A stretch of DNA of 27,072 bases from a virus. The stretch is from positions 1 through 27,072 of the IMG/VR virus record IMGVR_UViG_3300049734_000358; one strand, given 5' to 3'. Below, piece by piece: positions 19,185-27,072 of this stretch (the first letter of the stretch is position 1; the number at the start of each line of letters is the position of its first letter). The notes under the pieces were generated by a model. It was not told the DNA's origin. It made no database searches and saw only the letters and a program-made list of their open reading frames with translations. Made by a program: the position numbers and the translations under genes.

Positions 19185-19721
19185 ATGAGCGACCACCCCG
19201 CGCTGATAACCTTTTCTGAAGGTTGGGCACTGTCAGCCGAATCCAGCCCCGACGGAATGCCGATCTATAACGAGGCTGTGATCATCCACATCGAGCGGCC
19301 GCCGCTGCTCAGTCTTCAGAGAGCGGCAACCAAGGAAGATTTCGCGGACCACCCGGCCGAGTACGAGGCTTTCCAGGCGGTCCGCAAGGCCAGACGGAAC
19401 GTAGGGGATGACGGTTATCCGCTGGTCTACTGGCCCGCTGTCTCGGCAGCGGAGCTCCAGATGCTCGCGGTGCGAAACATCGTGACCGTCGAGCAGCTCG
19501 CGAAACTGGCCAACAATCGCGAGCTGCCGGGTCAGTTGGCGGACCTCGCACTGCGAGCAGAACGCATGTTGGACATGCAGAAGAACTTCGGGAGTTTCGA
19601 GAAGCTTCTCGCCGAGTCCAACGCCGAGCGCGACGAGATGATCAGCCAGAACAAGGAGCTGAAATCGTCGCTCTCCGCCGCTCAGGCACTGGTCGAGACA
19701 CTCAAGCTGAAGGTCGCATGA
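19185..19721 (+). CDS. Hypothetical head-region protein with C-terminal coiled coil (178 aa)
   Basis: Start MSDHPALITFSEGW at 19185 with GGAGAA 6 bases upstream. The first part is beta-like and contains IYNEAVIIHIERPP; the middle has PLVYWPAVSAAELQMLAVRN and IVTVEQLAKLANN; from residue about 125 a heptad-like helix runs to the end (LLAESNAERDEMISQNKELK). The YWPAVSxxEL...TVEQLA pattern recurs in uncharacterised proteins next to capsid genes. Role unknown; possibly head completion or capsid association. Confidence 0.7.
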   Translation: MSDHPALITFSEGWALSAESSPDGMPIYNEAVIIHIERPPLLSLQRAATKEDFADHPAEYEAFQAVRKARRNVGDDGYPLVYWPAVSAAELQMLAVRNIVTVEQLAKLANNRELPGQLADLALRAERMLDMQKNFGSFEKLLAESNAERDEMISQNKELKSSLSAAQALVETLKLKVA

Positions 19722-19722
19722 G

Positions 19723-20142
19723 ATGAGGCTCGCTACCGTGAAGGACGTCGTCAGCCAAGCCGCGTTGGAGATCGGAACCACCCAGGTCGGTGTATCCCAA
19801 GTATTTGGGTCACCGGATCAGGACGTCGTCCAGATGGGTTTCCTGCTCAGCGCGGTGGCCGACGAGGTCCTTCTCGAGGAGCCCTACCGGATCACGCTCG
19901 GCGATCATGTCTGGGTGCATGACGCCAGCGGCGATCCGAAGATCTATCCGACCGAGGATACCGACCGGATTCTGTTCGACGCGCGGCTCGCCATCAACGG
20001 CGTCAAATACCGCTTCCTGCAAGCCAAGGGCCTGGAGTTCGGCGAGCAGCTCCGCGAGTTCGTCGTGCGCATGAACAAGCTGGCGGGCCGCGTCAATGCC
20101 AAGGTGCTCGATCTCGATCAGGAGGTGGACCGCGCGATATGA
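19723..20142 (+). CDS. Putative head-tail connector protein (139 aa, P22 gp4-like position)
   Basis: Helical N-terminus (TVKDVVSQAALEIGTTQVG) with a predicted helix-loop-helix core (QDVVQMGFLLSAVADEVLLE) and a C-terminal helix (GEQLREFVVRMNKLAGRVNA). The length, fold prediction and place directly before a roughly 620-aa tail hub-like gene match P22 gp4-type connectors that extend the portal. No direct sequence identity is claimed. Confidence 0.6.
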   Translation: MRLATVKDVVSQAALEIGTTQVGVSQVFGSPDQDVVQMGFLLSAVADEVLLEEPYRITLGDHVWVHDASGDPKIYPTEDTDRILFDARLAINGVKYRFLQAKGLEFGEQLREFVVRMNKLAGRVNAKVLDLDQEVDRAI

Positions 20143-21992
20143 GGTCGATGGCCACCCACTATACCGACAGGGCGGTTCCCAAGTTCTTCAAGAAGAAACA
20201 CGGGGAGCTGGCGCACGTCGCGCCGCCGCTGTTCGGCCTGTCGCTGGCGACGCAGTTCAACGAGGGCAACAAGGACGAGCCGACGGCGACCATCCTCACC
20301 AACTTCACGGTCGAGGACGACCGCATCAAGGTGCGCGCCGGCTTCAAGAAGAGGGCGACGCGCGGCACCGCTCCGGTGTGGTGCCTGCTGCCCTTCTACA
20401 GCGACATCAACGCATTGCTCGCCGCCTCGAACAACGAGCTCTGGGACGCGCAGAACGGCAACCTCGTCAAGTCTGGCTTCACCTCCAACGATTGGCATTG
20501 GACCGCCTTCAGCAATCTCAGCCAGCAGGACTACACCGTCATGGTCAACGGCCTCGACGGCGTCTGGAGCTGGAACGGTGCGATGGCCGCCGGTGCCGAC
20601 CAGCCCGCCGTCAACGTGACCAATCTCAGCAATGCCAATCCGGCGGTGATCACCGTTGCGGCCGCCGACGTCAACAAGCTGCAGAACGGCATGACCGTCA
20701 CCATCGCCGGCGCGACCGGGACGGGCATGACCGCCGCCAACGGCTCGCGTGTCCTGCAGCAGGTCGAAACGCCGGCCAATTCCTTCATCCTGGTCGGCGT
20801 CAACACCTCCGCCGGTTCCGGCCCGCAAACGTCAGGCGTCACCGCTGATCCGCCAGGACTGGCCCCGATCTACAAGGAGATGGTCAACGCGCCGTCGACC
20901 GAGACCTGGGTCGACCCGGACAAGTTCCACATCGTGCTCGCCCACATGAACCGGCTGTGGTTCGCCGACGAGAAGAACCTCGCCGTCTATTACCTGCCGC
21001 TCCGCCAGAAGAGCGGCACCGTCAAGGTGTTGCCGCTCAACGCCTTGTTTAAACGCGGAGGCTCTATCCGCGCGATGTATACCTGGACGATGGACGGCGG
21101 CGAGAATGTCACCGACCAGTTGGTGATCTTCACCTCGAACGGCGAGTGCGCGATCTACGGCGGCACCGACCCCGATTCCGACTTCGGGCTTTCCGGCGTC
21201 TTTCGCTTCGATGCGCCGATGAGCAAACACTCGGTGATCAACTACGGCGGCGACCTGTACGTCATGATTTCCACAGGCGTCATGCCGCTGTCGCAACTGA
21301 TCAAGGCGGAGACCGAATTCCTGGGCAATTTCGACCGCTCGGTCGTCTCTGTGTTCCTTTCCGATGCCGTCAATTTCCGCTCGAGCAAGGGTTGGGCGCT
21401 GTTCCTGAACCCCTCCACTGGAAGGCTGATCTGCAACATCCCCCAGGGCGCGACCAACCGCTACAAGCAGATGATCCGCCACATGCCGAAGGCGGTGTGG
21501 TCGGATTGGCAGGACATCCCCTCGCGCTGCTACGGCTGGATCGACCCCTTCGTCTATTTCGGCGACGACAAGGGCAATGTCTACGAGATGCATCCGATGC
21601 ACCTCAACGACGACGGCAACCCGATCAACGTCGTCGTGCAGTCCTACTGGAGCCAGTTCGGCACGCCGGCCAGGAAGCACTTCCTGGCGATCCAGACCTA
21701 CATGATCTCGAACGGCCAGCCGCGCCCGTCCATCGATCTCAAGGTCGACTACGACTACAGCCCCGGCATCAACATCCCCGACATCACCGAGCTCGTCGGC
21801 TCGTCGCTGTGGGACGTCGCCCACTGGAACACGGCGATGTGGTCACCGGGCGAGAAGGCGATGAAGGTGTGGAATGGCGTTCCCTCGAGCGGCATCAGCG
21901 GCTCGGTGCGCGTGTCGGCGTCGATCTACAATTGCGCCTTCGCCATCACCGGCTGGGACGTGCTTTTCGAGACGGGGAAGTTCGGCCCATGA
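20139..21992 (+). CDS. Tail hub / DNA-stabilisation-like protein (617 aa)
   Basis: A long beta-rich protein: N-terminal DRAVPKFFKKKHGELAHVAP, repeated Trp/Gly strands resembling propeller blades (SNNELWDAQNGNLVKSG, LDGVWSWNG) and the late segment KAVWSDWQDIPSRCYGW. Residues about 165-235 form an insert with NPAVITVAAADVNKLQNGMT and VTIAGATGTGMTAANGS, resembling the FCCH-like beta domain found in other phage tail proteins. Size and position after the connector match P22 gp10-type tail hub/nozzle proteins. ATGA overlap at both ends. The assignment to tail nozzle is by context. Confidence 0.7.
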   Translation: MRSMATHYTDRAVPKFFKKKHGELAHVAPPLFGLSLATQFNEGNKDEPTATILTNFTVEDDRIKVRAGFKKRATRGTAPVWCLLPFYSDINALLAASNNELWDAQNGNLVKSGFTSNDWHWTAFSNLSQQDYTVMVNGLDGVWSWNGAMAAGADQPAVNVTNLSNANPAVITVAAADVNKLQNGMTVTIAGATGTGMTAANGSRVLQQVETPANSFILVGVNTSAGSGPQTSGVTADPPGLAPIYKEMVNAPSTETWVDPDKFHIVLAHMNRLWFADEKNLAVYYLPLRQKSGTVKVLPLNALFKRGGSIRAMYTWTMDGGENVTDQLVIFTSNGECAIYGGTDPDSDFGLSGVFRFDAPMSKHSVINYGGDLYVMISTGVMPLSQLIKAETEFLGNFDRSVVSVFLSDAVNFRSSKGWALFLNPSTGRLICNIPQGATNRYKQMIRHMPKAVWSDWQDIPSRCYGWIDPFVYFGDDKGNVYEMHPMHLNDDGNPINVVVQSYWSQFGTPARKHFLAIQTYMISNGQPRPSIDLKVDYDYSPGINIPDITELVGSSLWDVAHWNTAMWSPGEKAMKVWNGVPSSGISGSVRVSASIYNCAFAITGWDVLFETGKFGP

Positions 21993-22480
21993 ACATCTCC
22001 TTCGCCCCGCTCAAGCCCGACGCCGCCGCCTTCCTGACGGACAGGACAGGCGTCTTTTTCAGCAACACGTTCGAGCCGCCGCGCTGGTTCTGCGCCACCG
22101 TCCGCAGCCACTACGGCGACATCAAAGCGGTGCTCGCCTGTGAGTTCAGGACGCGGTTCGAATGCTCCTTCAACGCGGCCATCGACGACCCGCGTTTCAT
22201 GAGCCGGCGTTTCCTGCGCGCGGTGTTCAAGGCGCTGTTCACCCAGGCGCGGCGGATCACCGCCGAGATCGACGTCGACAACCGCGCCGCCCAGAAAATC
22301 GTGCCGCGTCTCGGCTTTGTCTACGAGGGCTACTGCCGGCTCGGCATCAACGGCGTCAGGGACGCGCTGATCTTCGGGATGCTGAAGGAGGACTGCAAGT
22401 TCCTCCCTGGCTACAGCGGCGGCACCATCACTCGTTTCATGGAGATGCCCGATGGGTATCAAGGGCGGCGACCAAACTAG
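21989..22480 (+). CDS. GNAT-family N-acetyltransferase-like protein (163 aa)
   Basis: The C-terminal half carries the GNAT fold signature: ITAEIDVDNRAAQKIVPRLG, then FVYEGYCRLGING and RDALIFGMLKEDCKF, corresponding to the acetyl-CoA-binding strand-helix and the last two strands. The N-terminus (FFSNTFEPPRWFCATVRSHY) fits the acceptor part. GNAT-like proteins occur in the tail/ejection modules of several short-tailed phages; their acceptor is not known. ATG 21989 overlaps the tail gene stop. A longer reading in this frame upstream is a shadow. Confidence 0.75.
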   Translation: MNISFAPLKPDAAAFLTDRTGVFFSNTFEPPRWFCATVRSHYGDIKAVLACEFRTRFECSFNAAIDDPRFMSRRFLRAVFKALFTQARRITAEIDVDNRAAQKIVPRLGFVYEGYCRLGINGVRDALIFGMLKEDCKFLPGYSGGTITRFMEMPDGYQGRRPN

Positions 22481-23621
22481 CGCGCAGGAGCAAGCCACCG
22501 CGCAGGCCGGTGCGAACTACAACACCGCGCAGCAGAATGTCGGCTTCCAGAACGCCAATCAGGTGACGCCGCAAGGCACGCAGACCTGGGAGCAATCCGG
22601 CTGGCAGCCGATCTACGGCGCGAACGGGCAAATCACCTCTTACTCCCCACGCTACACCTCGACCGTCAAATACTCGCCCGGTGAGCAGGCAGTCTACGAG
22701 AAGAACCTGCAGGCCAGAACTGGCGTTGCTGACCTCTCCGTCGCGCAGCTCGACCGCCTCTCGAGGAGCCTGGGCCAGGAGCTCGATCCGTCGACGTGGC
22801 AGGCGTGGCAGGCGGCTGCCGCACCAGATCCGGTGCGCCGCGACGAAGATCCCACCGACCGCGCCGCCGTCGAGAAGGCGATGATGGAGCGGTACATGCG
22901 TGATGCCGATCCGGCCAACGCCGCCCAGCAGGCGAAGATGGCGGCGATGGGCCTCAATCCTGGCAGCCAGGGCTACGGCACCATGCAGCGCGCCCAGGAC
23001 GACGCGCTGGCCAATGCCTCGCGCGAGGCTTACCTCGCGAGCGGCGCGGAATCGCGCGCCGCGCAGGGCGCTTACAACCAAGCCACCCAGCAGAAATACC
23101 AGATGGGTGCCGACTGGGCGGCGCAGCTCAACAACCTGCGCATGGCGCAGCAGCAATCCGACACCGCTCTGCACGACCAATCCCTGAAGGAGACGATGGG
23201 CCTGATGGGCCTGGGTACGCCGCAGAACGCCCAGTTCACCCCGTTCCAGGGGCAGACCATGCAGGCCCCGCAGATCGCCCAGATGATGCAGGCCGAAAAC
23301 GAGCGCAAGCAGGCGCAGTCGAATGCGTTGTGGGGTGGTGTCGGCCAGATCGGCTCGGCGCTGATCGGCGCGATCCCCTTCTCCGACCGGCGGCTGAAAT
23401 ACAATATCCGCGCCACTGGCGAGAAGCTGGCCGGGGTGCCGCTCTACTCGTTCCGTTATCGCCAGCATCACGTCATCCCGAAGGACCTGTGGGGCACCGG
23501 CCGCGTCGGCGTGATGGCGGACGAGGCCAGACAACTTCACCCCGACGCCGTCTACCGCCTCTCCGACGGCTACGACCGCGTCAAATACGAACTCCTGAAC
23601 GAGAGGCACGCACATGGCTAA
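22452..23621 (+). CDS. Helical virion protein with C-terminal peptidase S74 chaperone domain (389 aa)
   Basis: The N-terminal region (QNANQVTPQGTQTWEQSGWQ) belongs to a common short-tailed-phage protein type; the middle (residues about 120-300) is Ala/Gln-rich helix. The last 79 residues start with SDRRLKYNIRATG and contain YSFRYRQ, GRVGVMADEARQLHPDAV, the signature of S74 intramolecular chaperones, which trimerise tail spikes or fibres and are often released by self-cleavage next to the Ser. GGAG lies 8 bases before ATG 22452, which is inside the acetyltransferase gene. Whether it forms a fibre or an internal protein cannot be told. Confidence 0.8.
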   Translation: MGIKGGDQTSAQEQATAQAGANYNTAQQNVGFQNANQVTPQGTQTWEQSGWQPIYGANGQITSYSPRYTSTVKYSPGEQAVYEKNLQARTGVADLSVAQLDRLSRSLGQELDPSTWQAWQAAAAPDPVRRDEDPTDRAAVEKAMMERYMRDADPANAAQQAKMAAMGLNPGSQGYGTMQRAQDDALANASREAYLASGAESRAAQGAYNQATQQKYQMGADWAAQLNNLRMAQQQSDTALHDQSLKETMGLMGLGTPQNAQFTPFQGQTMQAPQIAQMMQAENERKQAQSNALWGGVGQIGSALIGAIPFSDRRLKYNIRATGEKLAGVPLYSFRYRQHHVIPKDLWGTGRVGVMADEARQLHPDAVYRLSDGYDRVKYELLNERHAHG

Positions 23622-24243
23622 GGGCAGCGGAGAGGGCGGCTGGCAGCCAGGACAAACGCCGACCGGGGGCGCGACCAAGCCGGCGAACGGCATGACGATG
23701 CCGACACCTGGACAGAGCGATCCCGCCATGATGCAGCGATTTAGAGACTTCATGACGCAGATGCGGGCGAACCCTGGCGCGACGGTGAATGCCGGCACGC
23801 CGCCGGCCAATACGGTCGCCCCTGGGGCGGCGTTGCCGCCGACCAGCAACGATCCGATCATGGGTCCGAGCTACATGCCGAACCAGCCGAACATGGCGGG
23901 TGCTCCAGTCGCTGCCGCTCCGGCTGCAGCGCCGGCACCGAAGAAGCCGGTGACGCCCACCCCGGCCGCGACGACGCCGCCGAAGCCTCCTGGCGGCATC
24001 GACCCGAAGGTCCAGCAGCAGGCTTGGGACATCCTCATGCGCGGCGGCAGCATGGGTGGCGGCTCCTATGGCGGCTTCGCAGGTCCGTCGAGAGCCTTCG
24101 CCGACCAGCAGCGCCAGATGCTGGCCTTGGGCGGTCAGGGAGCCAGCCCAGAGACGCGGCAGATGCTGTCGGCCATGAACCAGCGCATGGTCGACATGTT
24201 CAACCAGAAGCGCAGTGGCAACCGTCAGGGAGGCAGCCGCTAG
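23614..24243 (+). CDS. Low-complexity Pro/Ala/Gly-rich virion-region protein (209 aa)
   Basis: GAGAGG lies 6 bases before ATG 23614, and the gene overlaps the previous stop. Composition is Pro, Ala, Gly and Gln (AAPAAAPAPKKPVTPTPAAT), with short helices (PAMMQRFRDFMTQMRANPG, PETRQMLSAMNQRMVDMFNQ). Probably disordered and ejected or capsid-associated; position between the S74 protein and the lysozyme suggests a virion component. No family recognised. Confidence 0.65.
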   Translation: MAKGSGEGGWQPGQTPTGGATKPANGMTMPTPGQSDPAMMQRFRDFMTQMRANPGATVNAGTPPANTVAPGAALPPTSNDPIMGPSYMPNQPNMAGAPVAAAPAAAPAPKKPVTPTPAATTPPKPPGGIDPKVQQQAWDILMRGGSMGGGSYGGFAGPSRAFADQQRQMLALGGQGASPETRQMLSAMNQRMVDMFNQKRSGNRQGGSR

Positions 24244-24975
24244 ATGGGCCGCGTCGCGCCAGGAGCAGTGGTCGACGCCCTGGTCGCCAGGGGCGTCCCT
24301 CTGCACGTCGCGCAAGGCGTGGTGATGAATTTCCAGGATGAGAGCGGCCTCGACACCGGCATCCAGGAGATCAACCCCACCGCCGGTCGCGGCGGCTACG
24401 GGCTGGCGCAATGGACTGGCCCCAGGCGCATCGCGCTCGAGGATTTCGCGCGTTCGCGCGGCGTGCCGGTGAACGACCTCGAGGCACAGCTCGACTTCTT
24501 CATGCAGGAAAACGCCGGCCCCGAAGCCGCCGCCTGGAAGCAGGTCATGGCGGCGCAGAACGCCAACGACGCGGCGGTCGCCTTCGTCAACAAGTGGGAA
24601 CGCCCACGCTCGGACTACGCCGCCCAGCGCACGGCCAAATACGGCGGTGCCGACGCCGTCAAGGCGACCAGTCCCTACGGCATCACGGCGAAGCACCCCG
24701 GCAATCCGACTGTCGGCACCGGCGGCTACGTCTCGCCCACCGCCAACAAGACGCAGCCGCAGGCGAAGCCGAAGACCGATTGGGCCAAGGCGCTCAGTGG
24801 GGGATTGGGGGGATTTGCCGGTGCCATGCAGTCGGACGGGTCGCAGACGCAAATTTCCCCGTCGCTGATCACGCCGATGGAAGCCGCGCCGATGTCGTTC
24901 GTCGCCCCCAGCCAAGCCGATGAAAATGCCCGCAACCAGTTCGCCGCTCTGATGCAGAGCTATTGGATGAAGTGA
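24244..24975 (+). CDS. Virion-associated lysozyme, phage_lysozyme2 type (243 aa)
   Basis: Residues 15-110 follow the phage tail lysozyme family: VVMNFQDESGLDTG with likely catalytic Glu33, then GGYGLAQWTGPRRIALEDFA, then QLDFFMQENAG and FVNKWERPR. Such enzymes make a small local opening in peptidoglycan during entry. The C-terminal 120 residues are polar and Gly/Pro/Thr-rich with a short final helix (ENARNQFAALMQSYWMK). ATG 24244 follows the previous stop directly. Position in the ejection module fits a virion enzyme, not a late endolysin. Confidence 0.85.
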   Translation: MGRVAPGAVVDALVARGVPLHVAQGVVMNFQDESGLDTGIQEINPTAGRGGYGLAQWTGPRRIALEDFARSRGVPVNDLEAQLDFFMQENAGPEAAAWKQVMAAQNANDAAVAFVNKWERPRSDYAAQRTAKYGGADAVKATSPYGITAKHPGNPTVGTGGYVSPTANKTQPQAKPKTDWAKALSGGLGGFAGAMQSDGSQTQISPSLITPMEAAPMSFVAPSQADENARNQFAALMQSYWMK

Positions 24976-24976
24976 C

Positions 24977-26353
24977 ATGCCAGACGTCGATTTCCACTCC
25001 GCCTACCGCGACTCCACCAGGGGCTCGACCTTGAAGGCTTTGCAGCTTCGCCAGCGCGAGCTGCAGGACCTCATGGCGCAGACGCAGGCACCGCGTCGCA
25101 TCGAGCACCCCGCCCAGGCTTTCGGCCAGATGGCACAGACACTGTCTGCCGGGATCCGCGAGGGCCGCGCCGCCGCCCAGGAACAGGCCGGCAGGCAGCG
25201 TTTCGCCGAATTGCTTGCCGGTGGATTGTCCGCTGACGAGATGGGTGAGGCCATGGGCATCGATCCCGATATCGCGCTGCGCTACCAGGAGAACACCTGG
25301 GCGCAGGAGAAGGAGGCTCGCGCTGCGGCCGCTCGAGCGGGCGAGCTGAAGCAGGGCCACGATTGGGACGTCGAGGCGGCGACCGCGCGCGTCGAGGCCG
25401 AGAAGGCCGCCGCAGCGGAGCGCGCCAGGGTCGAGCAGGAATCGCAGGGCCGCACGTTCGAGCAGCAGGACAAGACGGCGGAAGAGCTCGCTCGAGAGCA
25501 GGAGGCCGCCAAGACCGTCGAGAACCAGCGCAAGCTCGAGCAGGACAAGCTCAACGCCACCCAGGCGCAGGAGCAGGCCGGCCTGACCGCCGCCTTGGGA
25601 AGTCCCGAGGCGGAGCTCAGGGAAGGTCTGAAACGCGGCACCATCACCCAGGCCGATTTCGACTCCGGCATGGCCAATCTCAAGGCCAAGGCGGCGAAGG
25701 AAGGCATGACCCCCGGTCAAACGAAGTTGGAACAGGACTATGCCACCGAGCACGGCGAATGGACGTCGACCGGCCGCGCGCAGTCGATCTCCAATTTGCA
25801 GCAATTGCAGAGGGCGGCGACCACGCTCGGCAAGCCGCAGGGCGCGCTCGCCGATTACACCGGCATCGGCGCGACCAGCGGCGTCATCACCGGCGCGCTG
25901 CCGGATTGGCTCAACCGGCTGACCGGCAACCAGGAGGCGGTGAACACGCGCGACACTGTTCGCTCGGTGGCCCAGGAATCGCTGAAGGCGGTGCTCGGTA
26001 CGCAGTTCGCTGCGGTGGAAGGTGCGCAGGTGCTCGAGCGTGCCTTCGACCCGAGCGCCACGCCGGAAGAGAACCAGCGCCGCGTCGGCCTGCTGGCCGC
26101 CAAGCTGCAGCAGATCGCCAACCAGCGCGAGGCCAAGGCGGAATACTGGAACAAGAATGGCATGATCAGCGGCTATGTCGGGCCGTCGCTCGACGAGGCC
26201 AAGGCCGACTTCCTGTCGCTGATGAACGAGTTTGATGCCGGCGGTGCCGCTGCTCCGCCGGACACCAATTCAGGTGCCGGTGCCAACGCTCCGGCGCAAC
26301 CCGAGCTCACCGACGAGCAGCTTCTCGAAATGTACAGGCCGAAGCCGAAGTAA
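24977..26353 (+). CDS. Helical internal virion/ejection-like protein (458 aa)
   Basis: Almost entirely helical: Ala/Glu/Gln-rich coiled coil in the first 240 residues (KALQLRQRELQDLMAQTQAP, later AEELAREQEAAKTVENQRK), then a more globular region with TGVITGALPDWLNRLTG-like turns and GTQFAAVEGAQVLERAFDPS, and a disordered end (FDAGGAAAPPDTNSGAGANA). Segments like AQxLERAFD and YWNxNG are frequent in ejection proteins of P22- and N4-type phages. Role by context: DNA ejection. Confidence 0.65.
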   Translation: MPDVDFHSAYRDSTRGSTLKALQLRQRELQDLMAQTQAPRRIEHPAQAFGQMAQTLSAGIREGRAAAQEQAGRQRFAELLAGGLSADEMGEAMGIDPDIALRYQENTWAQEKEARAAAARAGELKQGHDWDVEAATARVEAEKAAAAERARVEQESQGRTFEQQDKTAEELAREQEAAKTVENQRKLEQDKLNATQAQEQAGLTAALGSPEAELREGLKRGTITQADFDSGMANLKAKAAKEGMTPGQTKLEQDYATEHGEWTSTGRAQSISNLQQLQRAATTLGKPQGALADYTGIGATSGVITGALPDWLNRLTGNQEAVNTRDTVRSVAQESLKAVLGTQFAAVEGAQVLERAFDPSATPEENQRRVGLLAAKLQQIANQREAKAEYWNKNGMISGYVGPSLDEAKADFLSLMNEFDAGGAAAPPDTNSGAGANAPAQPELTDEQLLEMYRPKPK

Positions 26354-26354
26354 G

Positions 26355-27072
26355 ATGGCAACCCGCGACGAGATCCTCGCTGCCATTCGGGCAGCGCACA
26401 CCGCCGGCAACAAGGAGCACGCCACGCGGTTGGCGGCGATGCTCGACGCCATGCCGTCGGACACGCCGGAAGGCGAGGTCGGCTGGCTGACCCCGGTCGA
26501 CGACGCCATGCGGGTCGCCGGCGACACCATCAGCAGGGGTTATCTCGACAAGCTGCTCGGCCCAGAAGCACAGGCCCACACAGCCCGCTCCCGTGAGCGC
26601 CTGAGCGATTGGGTCGAAGCCCCGGTCGAAGTTGCCTCTGCCGTCGCCTCGACGCCCTACCGCGTCGGCAGCACCGCCGCCGGCGGATTGTTCGGCGCGC
26701 TCGAGGGCGCTGCCTCCGCCTATGGCCACCAGGACGATTGGATCCCCAGCCCCAGCGAAGCCAGCGACATCGCCTGGGAAGCCGGCAAGGGAGCCTTGCT
26801 CGGCTCCGGCGCGGCGAAGGCCGGCGAGTGGATCGGCAAGGGCTGGAACAGGCTGATGCCGGAAGCACCGGTGCACGGTCCGCCGACGGCACCGTCCGAC
26901 CCGAAGCTGAGCAAGATCGGATCGGCCGTTCATTTCGCCGCCAAGCAGCCGCTGCAGAACACCGTCCCGGTCGACATTGCCCTGCATACGCTCGGCTTGC
27001 CGCCGGTGGCCTCCGGCACGGCCCGCGCCGCCAGGGTGGCGGCACCGGCCTTCAAATACCAGCCGCAGCCGG
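26355..27072 (+). CDS. Internal virion/ejection-type protein, partial (at least 239 aa)
   Basis: ATG 26355 follows the previous TAA by one base, and the frame stays open to the window edge. The N-terminus TRDEILAAIRAAHTAGNKEH, continuing ATRLAAMLDAM, is the short helical repeat often found at the start of large phage ejection proteins and injection transglycosylases. Later residues form amphipathic helices with Gly-rich turns (GSTAAGGLFGALEGAASAYG, GAAKAGEWIGKGWNRLM), suited to membrane insertion. The C-terminal part, where any enzyme domain would lie, is outside the window. Confidence 0.65.
   Translation, partial: MATRDEILAAIRAAHTAGNKEHATRLAAMLDAMPSDTPEGEVGWLTPVDDAMRVAGDTISRGYLDKLLGPEAQAHTARSRERLSDWVEAPVEVASAVASTPYRVGSTAAGGLFGALEGAASAYGHQDDWIPSPSEASDIAWEAGKGALLGSGAAKAGEWIGKGWNRLMPEAPVHGPPTAPSDPKLSKIGSAVHFAAKQPLQNTVPVDIALHTLGLPPVASGTARAARVAAPAFKYQPQP

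Noticed and set aside
21045-21054. GTTTAAAC inside the tail gene, same core as the palindrome at 5017-5030
   Set aside because: Only the 8-base core is shared, it is inside coding sequence and the flanks do not match.
21146-21988. Upstream extension of the acetyltransferase frame to 444 aa
   Set aside because: The extra 281 residues overlap the tail hub-like gene and look like a frame shadow; ATG 21989 overlaps the previous stop in the usual way.
1-27072. tRNA genes, integrase and attachment site
   Set aside because: I looked for cloverleaf-like segments and recombinase motifs and saw none that I could support.

Overview
The window looks like the central part of a tailed double-stranded DNA phage genome. 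The base composition (about 55-62% G+C in the lines I counted outside one tract), the codon use and the protein families suggest a GC-rich host, probably a proteobacterium and possibly an alphaproteobacterium; the host is an inference. No integrase, rRNA or tRNA is visible. The order of the late genes (small terminase, large terminase, portal, scaffold, major capsid, short connector-like protein, about 617-aa tail hub-like protein, then ejection-type proteins and a virion lysozyme) resembles P22-like short-tailed phages.

Layout. From 1 to about 6.8 kb all genes lie on the minus strand: a partial gene at the left edge, a 102-aa protein, a 721-aa primase-helicase fusion, a run of mostly overlapping small genes, a SprT-like metalloprotease, a two-helix membrane protein, more small proteins, and an HhH-GPD glycosylase-like protein that is read first. 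From 6.8 to 7.5 kb there is about 715 bp without a convincing gene. It is packed with repeats: at least nine TTGTGCTCTC-type units in both orientations, a nested 47-bp palindrome and several long stem-loops. It is the best candidate here for a replication origin and/or master regulatory region. At 7.5-8.0 kb a two-gene minus-strand unit encodes an unknown 83-aa protein and a small XRE-type DNA-binding protein. From 8.05 kb to the right edge every gene is on the plus strand: small proteins (two with a single membrane helix), an N4 gp49/Sf6 gp66-family protein, small terminase, a cysteine-cluster protein, an HNH endonuclease, large terminase, then the head, connector, tail and ejection genes. 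The last gene runs off the window.

Most neighbouring genes overlap by ATGA, GTGA or TGATG, so each arm is probably transcribed and translated as long coupled units. The minus-strand arm carries an apparent control vocabulary: an identical AACCTGGAG sequence just upstream of seven start codons (plus two variants), and ten copies of CCGTTAC/GTAACGG, several in inverted pairs, all between or at the ends of early genes. This recalls the start-associated sequences described in cluster K mycobacteriophages, but the sequence is different.

The most striking other anomaly is the first about 145 codons of terL, which are AT-rich (about 43% G+C) with foreign-looking codons. The tract begins at the terL start codon, where the HNH endonuclease gene ends, and stops abruptly near 12180, which suggests recent replacement of this segment. 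A small protein at 16475-16711 has a tail pattern reminiscent of the Acb2 anti-CBASS fold and is worth testing.
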